Positions 1-6,001 of a DNA stretch of 6,001 nucleotides are shown here, in pieces. Under the pieces are notes generated by a model that did no database searches, was not told the origin of the DNA, and saw nothing but the letters and a program-made list of their open reading frames with translations. Within the stretch, counting starts at the first letter, position 1, and each line of letters begins with the position of its first letter. The translations under genes and the position numbers were made by a program. This stretch comes from Rhodanobacteraceae bacterium. Lineage in GTDB: Bacteria; Pseudomonadota; Gammaproteobacteria; Xanthomonadales; Rhodanobacteraceae. The stretch lies in the NCBI GenBank assembly GCA_025924775.1, contig JAICHS010000148.1, positions 1 through 6,001 of the forward strand, given 5' to 3'.

Positions 1-1
1 G

Positions 2-823
2 ACCGCCAACGCGACCTTGCCGGGCCTCAAGGCGCAGCTGGCGGCCACGCGCAACCAGCTGGCGACATACCTCGGCGTCACGTCCGCGCAGCTCGCGCTG
101 CAGCCGGTCACGCTGGACCAGGTGACGCTGCCGGCCGACGTTCCCGTCAGCCTGCCGTCGACGATGGTCGCACAGCGGCCTGACATTCGTGCGGCGGCCG
201 CGCAACTGCACGCCGCAACCGCCAGTGTCGGCGTGGCCACGGCCAACATGCTGCCGCAGCTCACGCTGTCGGCCAGCGCGGGGTCGCAGGCGCTGGCTTC
301 GGGTGACTTGTTCAGTGCGGGCACGGGCGCATGGTCGGTCGGCCTGAACATCCTGCAGCCGCTGTTCCACGCGGGCGAATTGCTGCACAAGCGCCGCGCG
401 GCCGAGGCCGGCATGGATGCGGCACTGGCGAACTGGCAGCAGACGGTGTTGGTCGCCTTCCAGAACGTCGCCGACTCGCTGCAGGCGTTGCGGTACGACG
501 CCGAAACCCTGGCGGCGCTGGCCACCGCCGAAAGCGATGCGTCGAAATTGCTGGATCTGACCCGCAGCCAATACCGGATTGGCGCCGTCGGCTACCTGAA
601 CCTGTTGTCGGCGGTGCAGACCTACCAGGAAGCCCACGTCGCGTTGATCAAGTCGCGCACTGCGCGCCTGGCCGACACCGCCGCGCTGTACGCCGCACTG
701 GGCGGCAGTTTGGCGCAGGGTCGGGCCGAGGATGCGCGGTCTGGCGCCGCATCGACGCAGCCCCTTTCAACCACCACCGTTGGTCGGCCTGATCGCAGCG
801 ATCAGGGGCAACCACAAAAATAA
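2..823 (+). CDS. Outer-membrane efflux factor, OprM/NodT family (5'-partial)
   Basis: This is the C-terminal 273 residues of a TolC-like outer-membrane channel that would form the exit duct of the efflux complex encoded here. The frame is open to the left edge, so the true start lies outside the window; the TTG at 17 is only an internal Leu codon. Family members are usually about 450-500 residues, so roughly the N-terminal 40%, including any lipoprotein signal, is missing. Visible hallmarks are a RPDIRAA block (fragment residues 59-65) followed by alternating small residues and a LPQLTLSASAG strand (84-94), a second LNILQPLFHAGEL strand-to-helix block (115-127), and the closing helix with GYLNLLSAVQTYQEA (197-211) and YAALGG (230-235). 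The fold normally ends near this ALGG. Here about 38 low-complexity, polar residues follow, ending at TAA 821-823. The gene lies 34 nt upstream of the adaptor and is probably co-transcribed with it. The family assignment is firm; the substrate is unknown. Confidence 0.95.
   Translation, partial: TANATLPGLKAQLAATRNQLATYLGVTSAQLALQPVTLDQVTLPADVPVSLPSTMVAQRPDIRAAAAQLHAATASVGVATANMLPQLTLSASAGSQALASGDLFSAGTGAWSVGLNILQPLFHAGELLHKRRAAEAGMDAALANWQQTVLVAFQNVADSLQALRYDAETLAALATAESDASKLLDLTRSQYRIGAVGYLNLLSAVQTYQEAHVALIKSRTARLADTAALYAALGGSLAQGRAEDARSGAASTQPLSTTTVGRPDRSDQGQPQK
788..806. repeat. Perfect 9-bp inverted repeat near the 3' end of the outer-membrane-factor gene
   Basis: The arms CCTGATCGC (788-796) and GCGATCAGG (798-806) are exact reverse complements around a single A at 797. 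As RNA this could fold as a stem of about 7 bp with a 5-nt loop. Each arm holds a GATC. It encodes PDRSDQG in the non-conserved C-terminal tail, 52 bp before the adaptor start. No T-run follows on either strand, so it is not an intrinsic terminator. It could be a protein-binding site, an RNA-stabilising or attenuating hairpin, or chance. The symmetry is certain; the function is unknown. Confidence 0.6.
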
Positions 824-857
824 CGAGCGCGGAAGTCGGCGCGAAGCGAGACAGTCC

Positions 858-2072
858 ATGAATGCATATACAACTTCCGCGCGGCCCAGGCAGCGCAAGC
901 GCCTGATCATCGTCGTGGTCGTGGTGGCGATCCTGTTCGCGCTGCTGGTCGGCTGGAACACCGTCAAGGGCATCATGATCGGCAAGTTCATGAAGTCCAT
1001 GGCCAACCCGGCGCAGACGGTCAGCACCATGCCCGCCGCGTACCAGGAATGGCAGCCGCACGTCGAGGCGGTCGGCAACGTGCGCGCGGTGCACGGCACC
1101 GACCTCGCGTTCGAGGTCGCGGGCCTCGTCGCCAGCGTGGACGTGAAGTCCGGCGCCGACGTCAAGCAAGGCCAAGTGCTGATCAAGCTGGTGGACGACC
1201 AGGACCGCGCCACGCTGGCCGCGTTGCAGGCGACTGCGCAACTGGCCGCATTAACCGCCGATCGTGCCAAGCAGCAGCTTGCGGTGCAGGCCATCAGCAA
1301 GGCCGAGTACGACACCGACATGGCCAACCTCAAGAACGCGCGCGCGCAGGCGGATGCCCAGGCCGCGCTGGTTGCGAAAAAGACCTTGCGCGCACCGTTC
1401 GCGGGCCGCGTGGGCATCATCACCGCCAACCCCGGCCAGTACCTCAACGCCGGCACCGCGGTGGCCACGCTGCAGCAGCTCGATCCCGTGTATGTCGACT
1501 TCACGGTGCCGCAGTCTTCGCTGACCGCATTGCAGCTTGGCGGCAAGGTCGAGGTGACCTCCGACGCCTTCAAGGGCAAGGCCTTTGACGGCAAGCTCAG
1601 TGCGACCGACCCCAAGATCGACCTGTCCACGCGCAACGTCAGCGTGGAGGCAATCGTGGCCAACCCGGACAAGCAACTGATGCCTGGCATGTTTGCCAAG
1701 GTCGCGGTGGATTCGGGCCGCCCGCAGCGCTACCTGACCCTCCCGCAGACCTCGATTTCCTACGCGCCCTACGGCGACACCGTGTTCGTGGTGCACGCGG
1801 GCGAGCCACCGGCGGCCAGCGGTGATGCCGCGCCCGCCAAGGCTTCGGCCGACGCGGCCAACGGCAAGCCGGCCGACAAGCATTACGTACAGCAGGTGGT
1901 GGTCACGATCGGCCCCACGCGCGGCGACCAGGTCGCGGTGCTGTCGGGCATCAAGCCGGGCGACGTCATCGTCACCAGCGGCCAGTTGAAGCTGAAGGGC
2001 GGCACGCCGGTCAACATCAACAACAGCGTGCAGCCGGCATTCGCACCGAATCCGCATCCGGTGGAGGAATAG
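858..2072 (+). CDS. RND efflux periplasmic adaptor (membrane fusion protein), MexH-like
   Basis: This 404-residue adaptor would join the RND pump to the outer-membrane channel. A basic RQRKR (11-15) precedes a Val/Leu-rich membrane segment (about 16-33). There is no cysteine in the protein, hence no lipobox, so it is probably held by an uncleaved N-terminal anchor. The order is: first lipoyl half with FEVAGLVASVDVKSGADVKQGQ (85-106), a short Ala/Gln-rich alpha-hairpin (about 113-175), second lipoyl half with RAPFAGRVGI (178-187) and PGQYLNAGT (192-200), beta-barrel with DPVYVDFTVPQ (209-219), then the membrane-proximal domain from about 290 to the end. An Ala/Pro-rich stretch (about 314-341) interrupts that last domain. 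I chose ATG 858 because the membrane anchor follows it directly. The upstream in-frame ATG at 732 would add 42 residues unlike the family and overlap the previous gene by 92 nt. The purine-rich stretch at 841-854 is at best a weak ribosome-binding site. Confidence 0.93.
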   Translation: MNAYTTSARPRQRKRLIIVVVVVAILFALLVGWNTVKGIMIGKFMKSMANPAQTVSTMPAAYQEWQPHVEAVGNVRAVHGTDLAFEVAGLVASVDVKSGADVKQGQVLIKLVDDQDRATLAALQATAQLAALTADRAKQQLAVQAISKAEYDTDMANLKNARAQADAQAALVAKKTLRAPFAGRVGIITANPGQYLNAGTAVATLQQLDPVYVDFTVPQSSLTALQLGGKVEVTSDAFKGKAFDGKLSATDPKIDLSTRNVSVEAIVANPDKQLMPGMFAKVAVDSGRPQRYLTLPQTSISYAPYGDTVFVVHAGEPPAASGDAAPAKASADAANGKPADKHYVQQVVVTIGPTRGDQVAVLSGIKPGDVIVTSGQLKLKGGTPVNINNSVQPAFAPNPHPVEE

Positions 2073-2084
2073 GCGCACGCGCCT
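2071..2084. repeat. Small inverted repeat over the adaptor stop codon
   Basis: AGGCGC (2071-2076) and GCGCCT (2079-2084) are exact reverse complements separated by AC. As RNA, a 5-bp stem with a 4-nt loop is feasible. The left arm includes the last two bases of the adaptor TAG (2070-2072), and the repeat sits in the 51-nt gap before the pump gene. No T-run follows, so it is not a terminator. It might mildly affect translation or stability of the downstream cistron, but so short a GC-only palindrome could be chance in this genome. Confidence 0.35.
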
Positions 2085-2123
2085 CGCGGACGTTTCCATG
2101 GCCCCTCACCGACCGGCATCCCC

Positions 2124-5100
2124 ATGAAATTCACCGACCTTTTCATCAAGCGCCCGGTCCTCGCCGCAACGATCAGCCTGCTGATCCTGGTGCTGGGCCT
2201 GCGTGCCGTGACCTCGCTGCCGGTCCGCCAGTACCCCAAGACGGAGAACGCGACGATCACGGTGCAGACCGTGTATTACGGCGCCGACGCCCAGACCATG
2301 GCGGGTTTCATCACCCAGCCGCTGGAGCAGGCGATCGCGCAGGCGCAGGGCATCGACTACATGTCCTCGTCCAGCACGCCCGGCGTGTCGCTGATCACCG
2401 CGACCCTGCGCCTGAACTACGACGGCAACAAGGCGCTTACCGAGATCTCCGCGCTGGTCAATTCGGTGAAGAACCAGTTGCCGCAGCAGGCGCAGCAGCC
2501 GGTGATCACGCTGCAGACCGGGCAGCAGGTTGCATCGATGTACCTCGGTTTCTATTCCGACAAGCTGCCGACCAACAAGATCACCGACTACCTGACGCGC
2601 GTGGTGCAACCGCAGTTGAACGCGGTGGATGGCGTGCAGAACGCCCAGATCCTGGGCGGCCGTACCTTTGCCCTGCGCGCGTGGCTGGATCCGGTGAAGA
2701 TGGCTGCGCACGGCGTCACCGCCAGCGACGTCAACCAGGCCCTGGCCGCCAACAACTACTTGTCCGCGATCGGCACCACCAAGGGCCAGATGGTCAGCGT
2801 CAACCTGACCGCGGCCACCGACCTGCACACGGTGGACGAGTTCAAGAACCTGGTGGTGAAGGCCAACGGCAACGACCTCGTGCGCCTGAAGAACGTCGCC
2901 GACGTCACCCTCGGCGCGGAGAACTACGACTTCAACGTCGCCTTCGACGGCAACCGCTCCGTATTCATGGGCATCAACGCGGCGCCGGACGCCAACGTGC
3001 TGGACGTGATCGATCGCGTGCACCAAGTGTTCCCGTCGATCCAGGCGCAGATGCCGACCGGGATCTCCGCGCGCATCGTGTTCGACGGCACCGACTTCAT
3101 CCGAGCCTCGATCGACGAGGTGGTAAAGACGCTGGCCGAAACACTGATCATCGTCACGATCGTAATCTTCCTGTTCCTCGGCACCCTGCGCTCGGTGCTG
3201 ATCCCGGTCATCGCGATGCCGCTGTCGCTGATCGGCGCGTTCCTGGTGATGCTGCTGCTGGGCTATTCGATCAACCTGCTCACGCTGCTGGCGCTGGTGC
3301 TGGCGATCGGCCTGGTGGTGGACGACGCGATCATCGTGGTGGAAAACGTCGATCGCCACATGAAGGAACACCAGGCACCGCTGCAAGCCGCGCTGCTGGC
3401 AGCACGTGAGCTGGCCGGCCCGATCGTGGCGATGGCGATCGTGCTGGTCGCGGTGTACGTGCCGGTCGGCTTCCAGGGCGGCCTGACCGGCGCCCTGTTC
3501 ACCGAATTCGCGTTCACGCTGGCCGGTGCGGTGGCAATCTCGGCGATCGTCGCGCTGACGCTGTCACCGATGATGTGCTCGCGTTTCCTGCGCGAAGCCG
3601 ACCATGAAAAACCGTTCGTCAAGCGCATCGACAAGGTGGCCGATGCGATACGCGATCGTTACCGCCGGATCCTGCATTCCTCGCTGGACACGTGGATCGT
3701 GGCGGTCGTGTTCGGTGCGCTGATCCTGCTGGGCAACGTGTACCTGTTCAAGACCGCCAAGTCGGAACTGGCGCCGCAGGAAGACCAGGGCGTTGTGCTG
3801 ACCAACACCCAGGGTCCCCCGAATGCCACGATCACCCAGATGGGGTTGTACTCGAAGCAGGTGTTCGATATCGCCAAGGCGCTGCCCGAATACACCCACA
3901 TCTTCCAGGTCGATGGCAGCCAGGGTGTCAACAGTGGGTTCGCCGGCATCATGTTGAAGCCGTGGGGCGAGCGCAGCCGCGGCGCCAACCAGATCCAGCA
4001 GGAAGTGCAACAGAAGGCCAGCCAGGTCGCCGGTGCCAACATCGCGGTGTTCCAGTTCCCGTCGCTGCCGGGTGCATTCGGTTTTCCGGTGCAATTCGTG
4101 ATCAAAACCACCGAACCGCTGCAGAACCTGGATGACGTCGCGCAGCAGGTACTGGCGAAGGCCAAGGCCTCGGGCATGTTCTTCTACGTCGATTCCGACC
4201 TGAAGATCGACCAACCGCAGGCGACGCTGACGCTTGATCGCAGCAAGGTGGCGGCGCTTGGGATGACCCAGCAGAGCGTCGGTGCCGCGTTGTCGGCGGC
4301 GCTGGGCGGCAACTACGTCAACTACTTCTCGATCTCGGGGCGTGCGTACCGCGTGATCTCGCAGGTCGCGCAGGTCGATCGCCTGAACCCCACACAGCTG
4401 GACAACTATTACATCAAGACGCCTTCGGGCGGGATGATTCCCGCCTCGACCGTGGCGCACCTGACCTACCAGACCGTGCCGGAGTCGATCAACCACTTCC
4501 AGCAATTGAACTCGGCGACGATCGGCGGCGTGATCGGGCCCAGCGTGTCGCTGGGGCAGGCCCTCACGTTCATGCAGGACACGCTGAAGGAGGTGGCGCC
4601 CTCCGGCTACTCCACCGACTACGCGGGCCAGTCGCGCCAGTTCATGCAGGAATCCGGTGGCTTCCTGTTCACGCTGATGTTCTCGATCATCATCGTGTTC
4701 CTGGCGTTGTCGGCGCAGTTCGAGAGCTTCCGCGACCCGATCGTGATCCTGGTGTCGGTGCCGATGGCGATCTTCGGCGCATTGCTCTTCATCAACCTTG
4801 GGTTGTCCACGCTCAATATCTACACCGAGGTGGGCCTGGTAACCCTGATTGGCCTGATCAGCAAGCACGGCATCCTGATGGTGCAGTTCGCCAATGACGC
4901 ACAACGGCTGCACGGTTTCAGCAAGCGCGACGCGATCGAGGAAGCCGCCGCGGTGCGATTGCGCCCGATCCTGATGACCACCTTTGCGATGGTGCTGGGT
5001 GTGATTCCGCTGGTGATCGCCGCGGGCGCGGGCGCGGCCGGCCGCCACAGCATCGGCCTGGTGATTTTCACCGGCATCTCGATCGGCACGCTGTTCACGT

Positions 5101-5213
5101 TGTTCGTGGTGCCGGCAATGTACCTGCTGTTGGGCCAGGACCATCACACCGAGCGCAGCGAGGACGAAGGCGGCATCGAAGTGCTGCCGCCGCCCGAACC
5201 ACAGCCGCGCTGA
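2124..5213 (+). CDS. RND multidrug efflux permease, HAE1 family, MexI-like
   Basis: This 1029-residue proton-driven pump is full length for the family. It opens with MKFTDLFIKRPV, typical of MexI-type permeases, which fixes the start at ATG 2124; ATG 2098 is out of frame. Predicted membrane segments are near 10-29, then five at 338-484, one at 521-542, and five at 845-1004. Two large periplasmic porter/docking loops (about 30-337 and 543-844) complete the 12-helix duplicated plan. The proton-relay residues are present: D400-D401 in GLVVDDAI, K914 in GLISKHGIL, and R945 and T952 in RLRPILMT, matching AcrB D407/D408, K940, R971 and T978. The loop GSQGVNSGFAG (598-608) aligns with the AcrB switch-loop region but differs in sequence, so substrate range cannot be inferred. 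It starts 51 nt after the adaptor with no recognisable Shine-Dalgarno sequence in the pyrimidine-rich leader, so coupling to adaptor translation is possible. The tail is acidic and proline-rich. It looks intact and functional. Confidence 0.97.
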   Translation: MKFTDLFIKRPVLAATISLLILVLGLRAVTSLPVRQYPKTENATITVQTVYYGADAQTMAGFITQPLEQAIAQAQGIDYMSSSSTPGVSLITATLRLNYDGNKALTEISALVNSVKNQLPQQAQQPVITLQTGQQVASMYLGFYSDKLPTNKITDYLTRVVQPQLNAVDGVQNAQILGGRTFALRAWLDPVKMAAHGVTASDVNQALAANNYLSAIGTTKGQMVSVNLTAATDLHTVDEFKNLVVKANGNDLVRLKNVADVTLGAENYDFNVAFDGNRSVFMGINAAPDANVLDVIDRVHQVFPSIQAQMPTGISARIVFDGTDFIRASIDEVVKTLAETLIIVTIVIFLFLGTLRSVLIPVIAMPLSLIGAFLVMLLLGYSINLLTLLALVLAIGLVVDDAIIVVENVDRHMKEHQAPLQAALLAARELAGPIVAMAIVLVAVYVPVGFQGGLTGALFTEFAFTLAGAVAISAIVALTLSPMMCSRFLREADHEKPFVKRIDKVADAIRDRYRRILHSSLDTWIVAVVFGALILLGNVYLFKTAKSELAPQEDQGVVLTNTQGPPNATITQMGLYSKQVFDIAKALPEYTHIFQVDGSQGVNSGFAGIMLKPWGERSRGANQIQQEVQQKASQVAGANIAVFQFPSLPGAFGFPVQFVIKTTEPLQNLDDVAQQVLAKAKASGMFFYVDSDLKIDQPQATLTLDRSKVAALGMTQQSVGAALSAALGGNYVNYFSISGRAYRVISQVAQVDRLNPTQLDNYYIKTPSGGMIPASTVAHLTYQTVPESINHFQQLNSATIGGVIGPSVSLGQALTFMQDTLKEVAPSGYSTDYAGQSRQFMQESGGFLFTLMFSIIIVFLALSAQFESFRDPIVILVSVPMAIFGALLFINLGLSTLNIYTEVGLVTLIGLISKHGILMVQFANDAQRLHGFSKRDAIEEAAAVRLRPILMTTFAMVLGVIPLVIAAGAGAAGRHSIGLVIFTGISIGTLFTLFVVPAMYLLLGQDHHTERSEDEGGIEVLPPPEPQPR

Positions 5214-5232
5214 CGATGCAGCGGACCGGTCG

Positions 5233-5263
5233 ACGGGGCAGCGTAAGCTGCCCCGTTCTTTTT
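5233..5263 (+). terminator. Intrinsic terminator of the efflux operon
   Basis: A perfect 10-bp GC-rich stem, ACGGGGCAGC (5233-5242) with GCTGCCCCGT (5247-5256), closes a GTAA tetraloop and is followed directly by TCTTTTT (5257-5263). It begins 19 nt past the pump stop codon and points along the + strand. The minus strand lacks a T-run after the stem, so it acts in one direction only. It separates the efflux operon from the downstream hydrolase. The 3' arm CCCCG (5251-5255) could alternatively pair with CGGGG at 5265-5269. Confidence 0.95.
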
Positions 5264-5337
5264 GCGGGGTACCGGAACCGCTGGCGTGTTGCGGACGGTG
5301 TTATCGTTTGCCGCTCACTTGCCAATGGGTTCATCAC
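5264..5337 (+). other. Short leader between the terminator and the hydrolase gene
   Basis: These 74 nt must hold the promoter and ribosome-binding site of the hydrolase if the upstream terminator is efficient. I see no convincing sigma70 pair: TATCGT at 5302-5307 is a 4/6 match to a -10 box, but no acceptable -35 lies 16-18 nt before it, and TTGCGG at 5289-5294 has no -10 partner. No Shine-Dalgarno motif precedes ATG 5338. I see no operator-like repeat or coding sequence in the interval. Confidence 0.4.
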
Positions 5338-6001
5338 ATGCGTTTGAGGTCGAATCCGTTCCGCCGCCTGTGCCTGGTCGCGTTGCTGGCGCTGGCCAGC
5401 CTGCCTGCTTTCGCGCAGGACACGCTGCCGCCCGACCTCACCGCGAAGATCGACAAGATCGCGAATGACGCGTTGGCAAAATCCGGCGTACCCAGCGCTT
5501 CTGTGGCGGTGGTGCGCGATGGCAAGCTTGCCTACGCGAAAGCCTACGGCAACGCGCGGCTCGACCCGAAGACGCCGGCGACGCCGGCGATGCGCTACAG
5601 CATCGGCTCGATCAGCAAGGAGTTCACCGCCGCCGCGATTTTGCTGCTGCAGCAGCAGGGCAAGCTGAGCCTCGACGATCCGGTCGCGAAATTCTTTCCC
5701 GATCTCACCGACGCCGACCACATCACGCTCCGGCAGATCCTGTCGCACACGTCCGGTTACCAGGATTTCTGGCCGCAGGATTACCTGATGCCGATGATGC
5801 GGCAACCAACCATGGCGGCGCACATCATGGACGCCTGGGCGAAAAAGCCACTGGATTTTACGCCGGGTGCGCAGTGGCAGTACAGCAACACCGGCTACAC
5901 CATCGCCGGCGCGATCGTGCAGAAGCTGACCGGCCAGATTCCGTTCGAGTTCCTCCAGCAGCACGTGTTCCCCAAGCTCGGCATCACCGATGCGTACGAC
6001 A
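5338..6001 (+). CDS. Secreted serine hydrolase, class C beta-lactamase/PBP fold (3'-partial)
   Basis: The first 221 residues of an exported serine hydrolase (beta-lactamase/transpeptidase-like family) are visible; the frame is open to the right edge. A basic start (MRLRSNPFRR) and a hydrophobic core lead to a signal-peptidase site after AFA (24-26), so the mature protein probably begins QDTLPP and acts in the periplasm or outside the cell. The catalytic SxxK is S91-I-S-K94 within YSIGSISKEF, followed by LSHTSG (135-140) and the second motif Y182-S183-N184 in WQYSNTGY. The third motif (KTG or HxG type) would lie beyond the window. Members include AmpC beta-lactamases, D,D-peptidases, esterases and D-amino-acid peptidases. 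AmpC usually has YAN, and nothing here singles out beta-lactam hydrolysis. The strong terminator upstream makes it a separate transcription unit. ATG 5338 is chosen because the signal peptide begins right there. The family is sure, the substrate unknown. Confidence 0.92.
   Translation, partial: MRLRSNPFRRLCLVALLALASLPAFAQDTLPPDLTAKIDKIANDALAKSGVPSASVAVVRDGKLAYAKAYGNARLDPKTPATPAMRYSIGSISKEFTAAAILLLQQQGKLSLDDPVAKFFPDLTDADHITLRQILSHTSGYQDFWPQDYLMPMMRQPTMAAHIMDAWAKKPLDFTPGAQWQYSNTGYTIAGAIVQKLTGQIPFEFLQQHVFPKLGITDAYD
5572..5589 (+). repeat. Two exact tandem copies of a 9-bp unit in the hydrolase gene
   Basis: ACGCCGGCG occurs twice in tandem (5572-5580 and 5581-5589), in frame, encoding TPATPA (hydrolase residues 79-84) just before the active-site segment. 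It looks like a small in-frame duplication in a surface loop. It could vary in copy number between strains, but two copies of a GC-rich unit may be trivial. Confidence 0.5.

Noticed and set aside
732..857. Possible longer N-terminus of the adaptor, starting at ATG 732 with 42 extra residues
   Set aside because: The added residues resemble no adaptor N-terminus, would overlap the outer-membrane-factor gene by 92 nt, and would place the membrane anchor far from the start. ATG 858 gives a normal signal-anchor.
1337..1347. Alternating CG run (11 nt) in the adaptor gene
   Set aside because: It is explained by the codons for Asn-Ala-Arg-Ala within the alpha-hairpin, with no sign of a functional repeat.
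2106..3386. Long open frame (426 codons) on the minus strand opposite the pump's first half
   Set aside because: It has the same His/Arg/Gln/Asp-rich shadow composition, and the + strand codes an intact, strongly conserved pump over the same bases.
3564..5147. Long open frame (527 codons) on the minus strand opposite the pump gene
   Set aside because: It mirrors the GC-rich codons of the pump gene. The translation is full of Arg, His, Gln and Asp with no recognisable domain, as expected of a shadow frame.
5169..5191. Inverted repeat GGCGGCA / TGCCGCC with a 9-nt loop near the 3' end of the pump gene
   Set aside because: It lies wholly in coding sequence made of Gly/Ala/Pro codons in a GC-rich genome. 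No T-run follows, and the true terminator is just downstream.
5289..5317. Candidate sigma70 promoter for the hydrolase, with TTGCGG as the -35
   Set aside because: The sequence 17 nt downstream (CGCTCA) is not a credible -10 box, and the best -10-like hexamer (TATCGT at 5302) lacks a -35 at proper spacing.
1..6001. Search by eye for CRISPR arrays, tRNA or rRNA genes, insertion-sequence ends, attachment sites or toxin-antitoxin genes
   Set aside because: No spaced direct repeats, RNA gene motifs, transposase sequences or flanking terminal repeats were seen. The window is almost fully explained by four genes and short gaps.

Overview
The window is GC-rich, with strong G/C preference at third codon positions, and reads as bacterial chromosome from a Gram-negative organism. 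The protein style and gene order fit a gammaproteobacterium of the Xanthomonadales (Rhodanobacter/Dyella/Lysobacter-like). That placement is inferred from composition and family resemblance, not from a marker gene. All genes lie on the + strand.

Positions 2-5213 hold a tripartite RND efflux operon in the order outer-membrane factor (5' end outside the window), periplasmic adaptor, inner-membrane RND pump. The gaps are short (34 and 51 nt) and contain no terminator, so co-transcription is likely. The pump takes up protons through an Asp-Asp/Lys/Arg/Thr relay in its membrane domain and moves substrates from the periplasm or inner membrane. The adaptor bridges the pump to the outer-membrane channel, which carries substrate out of the cell. 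The pump and adaptor most resemble the MexI/MexH branch of the HAE1 family. Substrates cannot be read from the sequence.

A textbook intrinsic terminator (5233-5263) closes the operon 19 nt after the pump stop codon. After a further 74 nt a separate unit begins: a secreted serine hydrolase of the class C beta-lactamase/penicillin-binding-protein fold (from 5338). It has a clear signal peptide and the SxxK and YSN motifs, and runs off the right edge.

The window looks mostly ordinary, and I found no evidence of a new system. The items most worth a second look are a perfect 9-bp inverted repeat in the non-conserved tail of the outer-membrane-factor gene just before the adaptor, a small hairpin over the adaptor stop codon, an Ala/Pro-rich insertion in the adaptor, and the near absence of Shine-Dalgarno sequences.
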